DNA of 64,000 bases from an uncultured Alphaproteobacteria bacterium (GTDB lineage Bacteria; Pseudomonadota; Alphaproteobacteria; UBA6615). Where the stretch lies: positions 159,122-223,121 of the forward strand of contig CALSNJ010000004.1 of NCBI GenBank assembly GCA_943787745.1, given 5' to 3'. The position numbers were made by a program, and so were the translations under genes. The notes beneath the pieces were generated by a model. That model had not been told where the DNA came from. It made no database searches and saw only the letters and a list, made by a program, of their open reading frames with translations. Shown here in pieces: positions 9,064 to 17,604 of the stretch (position 1 is the stretch's first letter; the number at the start of each line of letters is the position of its first letter).

Positions 9064-9860
9064 GCCTTCCTGATCTTCTGCCCAGAGGTTGCCCCCAGGC
9101 CTTCAGACCGTTTGCAAATACGAGCGATCGCTTCGTTTCGCTTCGCAGACAGAACGCACCCCTGGCCGATACGTGCCCATCCAGCGTCACTCTCGAACAT
9201 GCTGCCGTTTCCGACATCATCTTCGCACCCCCGAGGGGGACCGAAACAACGGGTCCAGCTATGTCACCGCGACGTCCCGACCTGCGCCGAACACCCGAAG
9301 GCATCCCTCACATCACGGTTCGTCAGTTCCGGAAACCTGGCCGGCGAGAGCCTGGTTTGGAACGCAACGATCGCCCTTGCAAAGACCTGCCGAAGCTGGT
9401 TCTCGCTGGTAAAGCCCCTCGCGAACGAAACGCATCACCAAAACGACCGCCGCCATTGCGACGATACCTTTCCCACCGAGCCCCCTGCCGGCAACCAATC
9501 CTCCGAAGACGACCGGTGCCACGCAGACACCCCGGCTGCATCCGGCATACCCGACCCGGTTTCCCGTGTCGTTCACCCGAACACTGCGACGAACCTTCAC
9601 CGAGGGAAGTGGCCCCAAAGGACCATGTTCGCCTGCCGACTTCCCCGTTTCACGAACCCAGCCTTGCGGCCCGCTCCCTGATTCGGCTTTCCGTTCCCGC
9701 CACTTCCGGACGCCCCCTCGGGGTCGATCCTGAAGGCCCCGCATCCTCGCAGAACGAGGACCCGAACCCGGCGAAAAACACGCCAGCACGCCAATACGTG
9801 CAGACATATGTTCGGTCGCCGACCCGCCAGCGGGCAACGTGCAATCAAGGAGGCAGCGCA
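9064..9860. other. long stretch with no recognisable gene; strong C-over-G skew
   Basis: No frame here gives a protein I recognise. The longest open frames are arginine- and proline-rich on the plus strand, as expected of chance reading. The plus strand is markedly C-rich: in 9481-9540 I count 28 C and 14 G. A minus-strand RNA would be G/A-rich and would run into the terminator at 8966-8998. Candidates are a non-coding RNA read on the minus strand, a decayed gene, or a spacer. I looked for the conserved cores of RNase P RNA, tmRNA and SRP RNA and did not find them. Confidence 0.4.
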
Positions 9861-9876
9861 GTTTTCTGTGCAAAAC

Positions 9877-9894
9877 TTGTGACACTGATCACAA
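9877..9894. promoter_or_regulatory. CRP/FNR-superfamily type palindrome upstream of sdhC
   Basis: TTGTGACACTGATCACAA is a perfect inverted repeat of TTGTGA and TCACAA around 6 bp, and it contains the textbook TGTGA-N6-TCACA spacing. It lies about 260 bp before the sdhC ATG and 104 bp before the best -35 candidate. A CRP-like regulator is plausible; which one cannot be told. Confidence 0.5.
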
Positions 9895-9997
9895 ACCCTC
9901 CACAGGTTTTCCACATTCCGAGTTAAAACAGCGTGCGCAATCCGCACGAAACCATCTGCAATTCCCTGAAATCTAAGGTCTTGCGCCCGACGCGACA

Positions 9998-10027
9998 TTG
10001 ACGAACCGGTACAGGCAGGTCTAAACA
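9998..10027 (+). promoter_or_regulatory. candidate promoter of the sdh operon
   Basis: TTGACG (9998-10003), an 18-bp spacer, then TAAACA (10022-10027). The expected start near 10034 leaves a ~120-nt leader before sdhC. The -35 box is good and the -10 box moderate. Confidence 0.35.
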
Positions 10028-10152
10028 AAATCATCTCGGTCATCCAAAAGTCGCCTGGGGTCGTAAGACCCTTATGCAACCAACCGAATGGCTTTCGAAC
10101 TTTGTGGGTCCTTGGCTTGCCTCTGGTCCACGCATCACAAACAGGGGGTCTC

Positions 10153-10548
10153 ATGGCGACCAATAACAGACCGCTTTCCCCGCATTTGCAGGTCTATCGC
10201 CCACAGCTCACGTCGACGCTGTCCATATTGCACCGTATGACCGGCATCGCGCTGGCACTCGGCACGCTGTTGCTGGTCTGGTGGCTCATAGCAGCGGCGA
10301 CCGGCCCAACGGCATTCGACAATGTGCAGAATTTCATCGGCTCGATCTTCGGTCGAATTCTTCTCTTCGGCTGGTCCTATGCCCTGTTTTATCACCTGTG
10401 CAACGGCATCCGGCATTTGGTTTGGGATTCCGGCAATGGTTTCGAACTCAAAACCGCCTATGCGTCAGGATGGCTCGTTGTCGTCGCTTCGATCGTGTTG
10501 ACGGTCATCTGCTGGATTGCCGGCTACGCCATGCAGGGAGGAGTTTGA
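10153..10548 (+). CDS. sdhC: succinate dehydrogenase cytochrome b556 subunit SdhC
   Basis: A 131-residue membrane anchor subunit of complex II with three hydrophobic helices. SPHLQVYRPQLTSTLSILHR, including the quinone-site Ser and Arg region, is the family signature. YHLCNGIRHLVWD carries the likely haem b ligand histidine. The ATG at 10153 is chosen because AGGGGG lies 6 bp upstream and the protein starts in the conserved way. A longer in-frame start would add 17 atypical residues. First gene of sdhCDAB, 2 bp before sdhD. Confidence 0.95.
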   Translation: MATNNRPLSPHLQVYRPQLTSTLSILHRMTGIALALGTLLLVWWLIAAATGPTAFDNVQNFIGSIFGRILLFGWSYALFYHLCNGIRHLVWDSGNGFELKTAYASGWLVVVASIVLTVICWIAGYAMQGGV

Positions 10549-10550
10549 TC

Positions 10551-10931
10551 ATGAGCATTCGCACCCCTCTCGGTCGCGCCCGCGGCCTCGGCTCCGCCAA
10601 AACCGGCACGGATCATTGGTGGATGCAGCGCGTGACCGCACTGGCACTCATTCCGCTGGTGATCTGGTTTGTCGTTTCGATGATCATCGTGACCGGCGCC
10701 GACCATGAAACCGCACTGGCTTTCATCGGCAGCCCGATCAATGCGGTCCTGCTGACGCTCCTCATCATCGCCACCTTCTATCATGGTCAGCTTGGCCTGC
10801 AGGTGGTGATTGAAGACTACATTCACTCAAAATGGCTGGAAGTGGCCCTGATCCTGTTGGTCAAGGGCGCAGCTATTTTTCTCGGCGTGGCCTCGGTTTA
10901 CGCCGTGATCGCAATCGCACTCGGAGGCTGA
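10551..10931 (+). CDS. sdhD: succinate dehydrogenase membrane anchor subunit SdhD
   Basis: A 126-residue protein with three transmembrane helices. It pairs with SdhC to bind haem b and ubiquinone. [15 protein letters not shown] and [18 protein letters not shown], with the second haem-ligand histidine region, are the SdhD hallmarks in alphaproteobacteria. GGAGG precedes the ATG. It ends 2 bp before the sdhA start, so the operon is tightly coupled. Confidence 0.95.
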   Translation: MSIRTPLGRARGLGSAKTGTDHWWMQRVTALALIPLVIWFVVSMIIVTGADHETALAFIGSPINAVLLTLLIIATFYHGQLGLQVVIEDYIHSKWLEVALILLVKGAAIFLGVASVYAVIAIALGG

Positions 10932-10933
10932 CC

Positions 10934-12727
10934 TTGGCAACCATCGGCGGATATGAAGTAATCGATCACGACTATGATGTCGTAGTTGTCGGAGCCGGCG
11001 GCGCAGGTTTGCGCGCCACCTTCGGCATGGCCATGAAGGGCCTGAAGACAGCTTGCATCACCAAGGTCTTCCCCACGCGCTCCCATACCGTGGCAGCACA
11101 GGGTGGCATTTCTGCTGCACTGGGCAACATGGGCAAGGACGATTGGCGCTGGCATATGTACGACACCATCAAGGGGTCGGACTGGCTGGGTGATCAGGAT
11201 GCGATTGAGTACATGGTGCGCGAGGCTATCCCCGCCATCATCGAGCTCGAGCATCAGGGCGTCCCCTTCTCGCGCACCGAAGACGGTAAAATCTACCAGC
11301 GCCCCTTTGGTGGCATGACCACCAATTACGGCGAAGGCACCGCTCAACGCACCTGCGCTGCTGCGGACCGGACCGGACATGCGATCCTGCACACGCTCTA
11401 TCAGCAATCCCTGAAGAATGATGCGGAGTTCTTTATCGAGTACTTCGCCCTCGATCTGATCATGGAAGACGGTCGCTGCCGCGGCGTCATGGCTCTGAAT
11501 ATGGCCGACGGTACCATCCATCGCTTCCGTGGCCACCAGATTTGCATGGCGACCGGCGGTTATGGCCGCGCCTATTTCTCGGCGACATCCGCACATACCT
11601 GCACCGGCGATGGCAGTGCCATGGTCGCACGCGCCGGACTGCCGCTTGAGGATCTTGAATTCGTTCAGTTCCACCCGACCGGCATTTACGGCGCGGGTGC
11701 CCTGATCACGGAAGGTTCACGCGGTGAAGGCGGTTACCTGACCAACTCCGAAGGTGAACGCTTCATGGAGCGGTACGCACCATCGGCCAAGGATCTGGCT
11801 TCCCGTGACGTTGTCAGCCGTTCCATGACCATCGAAATGCGCGAAGGCCGCGGCGTGGGTGGTGAAAAAGACCATATCCATCTGCATCTTGAACATCTCG
11901 ACCCCGCCGTGATCGCTGAGCGGTTGCCCGGCATCTCGGAAACCGCCCGCATCTTTGCCGGCGTCGACGTGACCAAGGAGCCAATCCCCGTCCTGCCGAC
12001 CTGCCATTACAATATGGGTGGCATTCCCACGACCTATAAGGGCCAGGCCCGCAGCTGGACCGCCGAGGACCCGGAGGCAACTGTTGAAGGCCTGATGGCC
12101 ATTGGCGAAGCCGCCAGCGTTTCCGTCCACGGCGCCAACCGCCTGGGTTCAAACTCTCTGCTCGATCTCGTTGTGTTCGGACGCGCAGCAGCGGAATACG
12201 CGTCCACTGTTGTCACGCCCGGTGCCAAGCACGATCCGCTCCCTGAGAATGCGGGCGAAGAAGCGCTGGCGCGCCTCGATCGCTTCCGTCATGCCAAGGG
12301 CGGCACACCGACGGCCAAGCTGCGCCTCGACATGCAGCGGGTCATGCAGAACAACTGCGCGGTGTTCCGGACTGGTGAAGTGCTTCAGGAGGGTGTTGAT
12401 CAGCTCAACGACCTTTGGAGCCAGCGCGATGACCTGAACGTCAACGATCAGTCGCTAATCTGGAACTCGGACCTGATCGAGACCCTCGAGCTCGACAATC
12501 TCATGGTTCAGGCTGTTGCCACGATCAACTGCGCCAACCGGCGCGAAGAAAGTCGTGGCGCACACGCCCGCGAAGATTTCGCGGATCGTGACGATGAAAA
12601 GTGGCTCAAGCATTCGCTTGCCTGGGTCAACGAGAAGGGCGAAGTCCGGACCGAATACCGTCCGGTTCATCTGGAACCGCTTTCCAATGAAGTCGAAAGC
12701 TTCCCGCCGAAGGCACGGACCTACTAG
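10934..12727 (+). CDS. sdhA: succinate dehydrogenase flavoprotein subunit SdhA (TTG start)
   Basis: A 597-residue catalytic subunit that oxidises succinate to fumarate. The dinucleotide motif [10 protein letters not shown] is at 17-26. SHTVAAQGG places His51 as the covalent FAD histidine. HPTGIYGAG and the Arg-rich active-site region follow. The start is taken as TTG at 10934, because GGAGG at 10923-10927 sits 6 bp ahead and the N-terminus then matches the family. An upstream ATG inside sdhD would add 34 residues of sdhD out-of-frame sequence. A non-ATG start may lower its translation relative to its neighbours. Confidence 0.95.
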   Translation: MATIGGYEVIDHDYDVVVVGAGGAGLRATFGMAMKGLKTACITKVFPTRSHTVAAQGGISAALGNMGKDDWRWHMYDTIKGSDWLGDQDAIEYMVREAIPAIIELEHQGVPFSRTEDGKIYQRPFGGMTTNYGEGTAQRTCAAADRTGHAILHTLYQQSLKNDAEFFIEYFALDLIMEDGRCRGVMALNMADGTIHRFRGHQICMATGGYGRAYFSATSAHTCTGDGSAMVARAGLPLEDLEFVQFHPTGIYGAGALITEGSRGEGGYLTNSEGERFMERYAPSAKDLASRDVVSRSMTIEMREGRGVGGEKDHIHLHLEHLDPAVIAERLPGISETARIFAGVDVTKEPIPVLPTCHYNMGGIPTTYKGQARSWTAEDPEATVEGLMAIGEAASVSVHGANRLGSNSLLDLVVFGRAAAEYASTVVTPGAKHDPLPENAGEEALARLDRFRHAKGGTPTAKLRLDMQRVMQNNCAVFRTGEVLQEGVDQLNDLWSQRDDLNVNDQSLIWNSDLIETLELDNLMVQAVATINCANRREESRGAHAREDFADRDDEKWLKHSLAWVNEKGEVRTEYRPVHLEPLSNEVESFPPKARTY

Positions 12728-12759
12728 TCCCCGATCGGCGACGAAGGAGAATTTGAAAT

Positions 12760-13539
12760 ATGGTTGAGTTTGCACTGCCCAAAAATTCCAAGCCCATCGA
12801 AGGCAAGGAGTGGCCCAAGCCCGAAGGCGCGACCAACACGAAAGCCGTAAAGGTTTATCGCTGGTCTCCCGACGACGGCCAGAACCCGCGTATCGACACC
12901 TATCATATTGATCTCGACGATTGCGGACCGATGGTTCTCGACGCGCTGATCAAGATCAAGAACGAAGTCGATTCGACTCTCACCTTCCGGCGGTCCTGCC
13001 GCGAAGGCGTGTGCGGATCCTGCGCGATGAACATCGACGGCACCAACACGCTGGCCTGCACCAAATACATTGCAGACGCCAAGAACGATCTGCGCATCTA
13101 TCCGCTGCCGCATCAGGAAGTAATCAAGGATCTGGTGCCCGACCAGACCCACTTCTTTGCGCAGTATCGCGAGATCGAACCCTGGCTGAAGACCGACACA
13201 CCCGCGCCCGAGCGCGAGCGTCTGCAGTCCCCCGAGGACCGCGCAAAGGTTGATGGCCTGTGGGAATGCGTGCTGTGTGCGTGCTGTTCAACATCCTGCC
13301 CCAGCTACTGGTGGAACGAGGACCGTTATCTTGGACCGGCCATTCTTCTTCAGGCTTATCGCTGGTTGGCCGACTCACGCGACGAAGCCACGGGTGAACG
13401 CCTCGACAATCTTGAGGACCCGTTCCGGCTCTATCGTTGCCACACGATCATGAATTGCACGAAGACCTGCCCGAAACATCTCAATCCGGCCAAGGCCATC
13501 GCATCGATCAAGAAGATGATGGTGGATCGCCGCCTGTGA
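12760..13539 (+). CDS. sdhB: succinate dehydrogenase iron-sulfur subunit SdhB
   Basis: A 259-residue subunit that carries electrons from FAD to quinone. The [2Fe-2S] cysteines C80, C85, C88 and C100 lie in CREGVCGSC and its partner. [12 protein letters not shown] and [17 protein letters not shown] supply the [4Fe-4S] and [3Fe-4S] clusters. An AAGGAGAA Shine-Dalgarno site precedes the ATG. It is the last gene of sdhCDAB; a strong terminator begins 28 bp after the stop. Confidence 0.96.
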   Translation: MVEFALPKNSKPIEGKEWPKPEGATNTKAVKVYRWSPDDGQNPRIDTYHIDLDDCGPMVLDALIKIKNEVDSTLTFRRSCREGVCGSCAMNIDGTNTLACTKYIADAKNDLRIYPLPHQEVIKDLVPDQTHFFAQYREIEPWLKTDTPAPERERLQSPEDRAKVDGLWECVLCACCSTSCPSYWWNEDRYLGPAILLQAYRWLADSRDEATGERLDNLEDPFRLYRCHTIMNCTKTCPKHLNPAKAIASIKKMMVDRRL

Positions 13540-13566
13540 TCTCTCGCAAACCTTCGCGAAACACAT

Positions 13567-13594
13567 CCGCCGCGGTTTTTGCCGCGGCGGTTTT
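13567..13594 (+). terminator. Rho-independent terminator of sdhCDAB
   Basis: A perfect 9-bp GC stem (CCGCCGCGG at 13567-13575 with CCGCGGCGG at 13582-13590), a 6-nt loop, then TTTTGTTT. It closes the sdh operon. Confidence 0.9.
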
Positions 13595-13641
13595 GTTTGT
13601 GGCGCCGGTTCTCACCCGCCGGCGCAAATCAGGACTAGACC

Positions 13642-14259
13642 ATGTTCATTCCCAATAGTTTTGAGATCACTGACATTGGTGTTCTACATGACCTGATCCG
13701 TACGAATTCCTTTGGCATACTTGTCGGCACACACGACAACGCGCCCTATGCGAGCCACATCCCGTTTGTGCTCGATCCCGATAAAGGCCCCAACGGAACC
13801 CTGACGGCCCATGTTGCACGCAACAATCCGCATGCCGGAATGTTTGATGAACAGCAGGAGCTTCTGGCCATCTTTCAGGGGCCGCACGGTTATGTTTCGC
13901 CACGCTGGTACAATCCGGGGAACGCCGTCCCGACCTGGAATTACGCCGTCGTGCACGCCTATGGCCAACCACGGGCAGTCACGGACCCAAAAGAGGTACG
14001 ACGCCAGCAGGAACTGCTTGTGCACGCCTATGAAGGCGCAGAAGGCTGGTCCATGAATGGCCAGCCGGAAGATTATATCGAAGGCATGTTGCGCGGGATC
14101 ACCGCCTTCGAGATGCCGATCACGCGGATCGAAGGCAAATTCAAGCTCAGTCAGAACCGCTCCGTTGCAGATCGGGAATCGGTGATCGCAGCTTTGGACG
14201 CCAGCGGATCGCCCTGGGATCACGCGCTGGCGGACATCATGCGAAAGTATGCGTTCTGA
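13642..14259 (+). CDS. FMN-binding negative transcriptional regulator, PaiB family
   Basis: A 205-residue protein of the PaiB/FMN_bind_2 family with a split-barrel flavin-binding fold. The start MFIPNSFEITD, then SHIPFVLD, HVARNNPH and HGYVSPRWY ... VPTWNYAVVHAYG are the family hallmarks. In Bacillus PaiB affects sporulation and protease genes; whether this homologue regulates anything is unknown. It stands alone after the sdh terminator and converges on a small membrane protein gene with a 3-bp gap. Confidence 0.88.
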   Translation: MFIPNSFEITDIGVLHDLIRTNSFGILVGTHDNAPYASHIPFVLDPDKGPNGTLTAHVARNNPHAGMFDEQQELLAIFQGPHGYVSPRWYNPGNAVPTWNYAVVHAYGQPRAVTDPKEVRRQQELLVHAYEGAEGWSMNGQPEDYIEGMLRGITAFEMPITRIEGKFKLSQNRSVADRESVIAALDASGSPWDHALADIMRKYAF

Positions 14260-14262
14260 CCT

Positions 14263-14613
14263 CTATTTGACGCTGCGCAGATGCGGCGGTTTCTTTTTGA
14301 CCTTTGGGTCCTGATCTCCGCCGGACGGTCCCGGGCCACCGCGACTGCCCATCATGCGGTAGAGGTAGTAAATCCCCATGGTGATAATCAGCGCGCCGAC
14401 AAGGCGGAGTAAGGTCTGAATCGCCAGTCCCTGCAGATCAAGAATATCGGTTTTGCCCAGCGCCAGCACAAAAATCTGGATGGTCAGGCCCCACAACAGC
14501 CCGTACTTGAAGGCACGCCAGGTGGAAGTCGCGTAGACGCCAAGACCAATATACCCGGCCAGTGCGAACGGATTGGTGTTTTGGCTGAGCGCAAGCGCCA
14601 GAAAATCAAGCAT
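14263..14613 (-). CDS. small membrane protein of unknown function
   Basis: A 116-residue protein with three likely transmembrane helices at about 16-32, 36-53 and 66-86. The tail is hydrophilic, glycine-, proline- and lysine-rich (KVKKKPPHLRSVK), and probably cytoplasmic. I do not recognise a family. Codon use and composition resemble the neighbours. It reads away from the adjacent PhyH gene, whose start lies 89 bp beyond its ATG, so the two may share a divergent promoter region. Confidence 0.65.
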   Translation of the reverse strand: MLDFLALALSQNTNPFALAGYIGLGVYATSTWRAFKYGLLWGLTIQIFVLALGKTDILDLQGLAIQTLLRLVGALIITMGIYYLYRMMGSRGGPGPSGGDQDPKVKKKPPHLRSVK

Positions 14614-14701
14614 GAAAACTGCACCTTCACATCTCGCGCCCTTAACTTCGGCGCGCTATAACCACTGCAAGAACAACCAAAGTGCCCCGGAGAGACGCGC
14701 C

Positions 14702-15505
14702 ATGCAACTGAACGACGAACAGTTGAAGCAATTCGATGAAGAAGGCTGGGTTTTCCTGCCAGAGGTTTTCAGCCAGGAGGAAATCGATGTCCTCAAGGGT
14801 GAGCTTCCCAAGATTTTCTCGATGGACCGCCCGGAAGTCTGGCGCGAGACCGGCAGTGATGCGGTGCGCACGGCCTTTGCCGCCCATTACTACAACGAAG
14901 CTTATCGCCGGCTGGGCCGTCACCCGCGCCTGATCGGCCCGGTGATGCAATTGCTCGATGGCCCGGTCTACATGCACCAGTACAAGATCAACGGCAAAGC
15001 CGCTTTTGATGGCGATGTCTGGCAGTGGCATCAGGATTACGGCACCTGGGCCCGTGACGACAAGATGCCCGAGGCGCGCGCCATGAACATCGCGCTGTTT
15101 CTTGATGAAGTGACCGAATTCAACGGCCCGCTCTACATCATTCCGCGCAGCCACAAGGGTGGCGTGATCGATGCCGGGCACGACACCCTGACCACGTCTT
15201 ATCCGCTGTGGACCCTGGACAAGGAAACCGTGGCACGGCTCGCCGACGAAGGCGGCATGCTCGCCCCGAAGGGCAAGCCGGGCTCGGTGCTGCTGTTCCA
15301 CTCCAACATCGTGCATGCCTCAGCACCCAACATCAGCCCCTGGGGCCGGGTGATTGCCTATCTGAGCCTGTGCCACGTGGACAATCACATCACCCAGTTC
15401 AAACGCGAGGAATGGATCGCCCATCGCGATTTTGCACCGATTGAACCGCTCGATGATGACTGCCTGATGGAACTCGCCCGCGAAGGCGCGGCGGCGGCGG
15501 AGTAG
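14702..15505 (+). CDS. phytanoyl-CoA dioxygenase (PhyH) family protein
   Basis: A 267-residue Fe(II)/2-oxoglutarate-dependent oxygenase. The facial triad is visible: His110 and Asp112 in WQWHQDYG and distal His205 in FHSNIVHAS, with a 2-oxoglutarate-binding Arg near 216. FNGPLYIIPRSHKGG and TTSYPLWTLDKE are also strongly family-like. It is cytoplasmic and the substrate is unknown; ectoine- or amino-acid-type hydroxylation is possible. The ATG at 14702 follows GGAGAG. It converges on a carboxymuconolactone decarboxylase family gene 56 bp away. Confidence 0.88.
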   Translation: MQLNDEQLKQFDEEGWVFLPEVFSQEEIDVLKGELPKIFSMDRPEVWRETGSDAVRTAFAAHYYNEAYRRLGRHPRLIGPVMQLLDGPVYMHQYKINGKAAFDGDVWQWHQDYGTWARDDKMPEARAMNIALFLDEVTEFNGPLYIIPRSHKGGVIDAGHDTLTTSYPLWTLDKETVARLADEGGMLAPKGKPGSVLLFHSNIVHASAPNISPWGRVIAYLSLCHVDNHITQFKREEWIAHRDFAPIEPLDDDCLMELAREGAAAAE

Positions 15506-15561
15506 AAACGGTATCCTGCCAAGTCCGGGCATGACGGCTTTGTAGACGGGAAGTGCCCGCT

Positions 15562-16119
15562 CTATTTCTTCATCGGGATGCGCGCCATGTTGTCCTCGAT
15601 GGGGACCTCCAGAACGCGGCAGAAGGTTCCGACCAGCTGGTAGTAGCCGACCATCACGGTCAGATCGACCACACCCTGATCCCCCAAAGACGCCCGCACC
15701 TGTTCGATCAGGGCATCGTCGACATCTTCGTTGTTGGCCGTGATGCGTGAAAATTTGAGCGCCGGGCCAACCGGGGCGGGAAGCTCTTCCGCTGCCGGGG
15801 TGCCACAGATCGCCTGCATGTCATCGGGCATGCGATGGATGTGGTGACACCATTCATACCAGTTGCCGACTTCCTGAGAGACGGTGCAGATCACCATTTC
15901 ACGCAGCAGTTCATCGAGAACACTGTGGAACCGCACATGCTCGCCAACCGAAGCGACAGCCTCCATGGCACCGGGACTGCTGGCCATGCGGGCAAACAGC
16001 TCGGGGATATATTCGAGCTTCCGGGTTTCAAGAATATGGTTGTAAATCCCAATCTGGTCTGCCGGGAAATCCTCACGCGACACATATGGTACCTTGGCGT
16101 CTTCTTTGTACTCACTCAT
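15562..16119 (-). CDS. carboxymuconolactone decarboxylase (CMD) / AhpD-like protein
   Basis: A 185-residue all-helical CMD-family protein, starting MSEYKEDAKVPYVSRED. EYIPELFARMASSPGAMEAV, then LDELLREMVICTVSQEVGNWYEWCHHIHR, is the CMD domain core. The AhpD active-site pair CxxC is absent: a single Cys sits in NWYEWCHH. The long C-terminal helix contains DLTVMVGYYQLV. The start at 16119 is preferred over a farther upstream ATG because AGGGGGAGAA precedes it. It is divergent from the SAF-domain oxidoreductase gene, with a short intergenic region between them. Substrate unknown. Confidence 0.85.
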   Translation of the reverse strand: MSEYKEDAKVPYVSREDFPADQIGIYNHILETRKLEYIPELFARMASSPGAMEAVASVGEHVRFHSVLDELLREMVICTVSQEVGNWYEWCHHIHRMPDDMQAICGTPAAEELPAPVGPALKFSRITANNEDVDDALIEQVRASLGDQGVVDLTVMVGYYQLVGTFCRVLEVPIEDNMARIPMKK

Positions 16120-16154
16120 TTCGTGTTCTCCCCCTCGAACTTCGTTCGGCAAAT

Positions 16155-16180
16155 CGTCTAAAGTACGACCAGAATAGACG
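16155..16180. promoter_or_regulatory. inverted repeat between divergent CMD and oxidoreductase genes
   Basis: CGTCTA (16155-16160) and TAGACG (16175-16180) form a 6-bp inverted repeat with a 14-bp spacer, centrally placed between the two divergent starts (16119 and 16201). This is a possible operator shared by both genes. No regulator gene is adjacent. Confidence 0.3.
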
Positions 16181-16200
16181 TAAATGAGAAAGATCGTCGA

Positions 16201-17556
16201 ATGAACCTCCACGCCATGCTCGGCAAACGCGCCGAAGACAACAACCCGATCCGTGTCGGCCTTATCGGGGCAGGCAAATTCGGGACGATGTATCTGTCTC
16301 AGGCCGCCCGCACGCGCGGGGTTCAGATCATGGCGATTGCCGATCTCGACCCGGAACGCGCCCGCCAGGCCTGCGCACGTGTTGGTGGGCTGGACCCCAG
16401 TGCCTCAACTTTCGAAGACGCCTACCGGAACGGCAACACCCACGTGACCGATGATTCCATGGCGCTGGTCGCCGCGGACGGCATTGAAGTTGTGATCGAT
16501 GCAACAGGCAGCCCGGGTGCGGGGATCGCCCATGCGCTTTCGTGCTGCGAGCACGGCAAACACATTGTCATGGTGAATGTGGAAGCTGATGTTCTGGCCG
16601 GACCGCTTCTGGCCGAGCGTGCACGTCAGGCCGGAGTCGTCTATTCGCTGGCTTATGGGGATCAACCGGCCCTGATCCACGAACAGGTGGACTGGGCACG
16701 CGCCTGCGGGCTCGACGTCATCGCGGCAGGCAAAGGCACCAAGTATCTCGATGGGTATCACTACGTCACACCCGACGATGTCTGGGAGCATTACGGCCTT
16801 ACACCTGCACAGGCCGAGGCCGGCGGCATGAACCCGCAAATGTTCAATTCTTTCCTCGACGGCACCAAGTCTGCGATCGAGATGGCAGCCGTCGCCAACG
16901 CCACGGGACTGAGCCCCGCACCTGACGGGCTCGCCTTCCCGGCCTGCGGCACCCATGATCTGCCCCACATCATGCGCCCGCGTGACGAAGGCGGTGTGCT
17001 GCATCACAAAGGTCAGGTTGAGGTGATCAGTTCCGAAGAACGGGACGGACGCCACGTCGCCGGTGACCTGCGCTGGGGCGTCTATGTTGTCTTCGAGGCA
17101 CCGACAGATTATGTGCGCGCCTGTTTTGACGAATATGGTCTGCTGACAGATTCTTCGGGCAGCTACTCTACCCTCTGGAAGCCATTTCATCTGATAGGTC
17201 TGGAACTGGGCATCTCGGTGGCCAGCGTGGCGCTGCGTCATGAATCGACAGGTGCCCCGACCGGCTTCCGGGGTGACGCGGTGGCCACGGCCAAACGCGA
17301 CCTCAAACCCGGCGAAGAACTGGACGGTGAAGGCGGGTTTACCGTGTATGGCAAACTGATGCCCGGCGAGGCCAGTCTGGCGGCCGGCGGGCTTCCCATC
17401 GGCCTTGCCCATCACGTCAAACTGAAGAACGCCGTAACGAAAGACCAGCCGGTACGCTGGTCCGATGTGGAGATCGACGAGACCAGTCAGGCGGTTCAGG
17501 TCCGGCGCGAGATGGAAGCCATGTTCGCCGGACCATCTGTGCAGGCCGCGCAATAG
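16201..17556 (+). CDS. NAD(P)-dependent oxidoreductase, homoserine dehydrogenase-like with SAF-type C-terminus
   Basis: A 451-residue protein. A Rossmann motif, GLIGAGKFGTMYL, is at 19-31. It is followed by a DATGSPGAG stretch as in homoserine dehydrogenase-like enzymes, and a long middle domain containing AAGKGTKY and HDLPHIMRPRDEGG. The C-terminal ~100 residues (AKRDLKPGEELDGEGGFTVYG) resemble a SAF domain. Homologues of this build are annotated variously, some as sugar-acid pathway enzymes, so the substrate is not assignable. It lies upstream of zapE by 48 bp and may share its transcript. Confidence 0.75.
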   Translation: MNLHAMLGKRAEDNNPIRVGLIGAGKFGTMYLSQAARTRGVQIMAIADLDPERARQACARVGGLDPSASTFEDAYRNGNTHVTDDSMALVAADGIEVVIDATGSPGAGIAHALSCCEHGKHIVMVNVEADVLAGPLLAERARQAGVVYSLAYGDQPALIHEQVDWARACGLDVIAAGKGTKYLDGYHYVTPDDVWEHYGLTPAQAEAGGMNPQMFNSFLDGTKSAIEMAAVANATGLSPAPDGLAFPACGTHDLPHIMRPRDEGGVLHHKGQVEVISSEERDGRHVAGDLRWGVYVVFEAPTDYVRACFDEYGLLTDSSGSYSTLWKPFHLIGLELGISVASVALRHESTGAPTGFRGDAVATAKRDLKPGEELDGEGGFTVYGKLMPGEASLAAGGLPIGLAHHVKLKNAVTKDQPVRWSDVEIDETSQAVQVRREMEAMFAGPSVQAAQ

Positions 17557-17604
17557 TCCTATCCGGTTGCGCAGTTCGCCGCGCTGGATTACGTAACCGC
17601 CACC

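Noticed and set aside
9860..9920. Replication origin
   Set aside because: Only two loose DnaA-box-like sites and no AT-rich unwinding region or typical origin-flanking genes such as hemE or dnaA.
9000..9926. Long open frames on both strands as real proteins
   Set aside because: They are Arg/Pro-rich or lack any family pattern, have no good ribosome binding site, and overlap each other on opposite strands.
8843..10152. RNase P RNA, tmRNA or SRP RNA gene
   Set aside because: None of the conserved cores of these RNAs was found on either strand.
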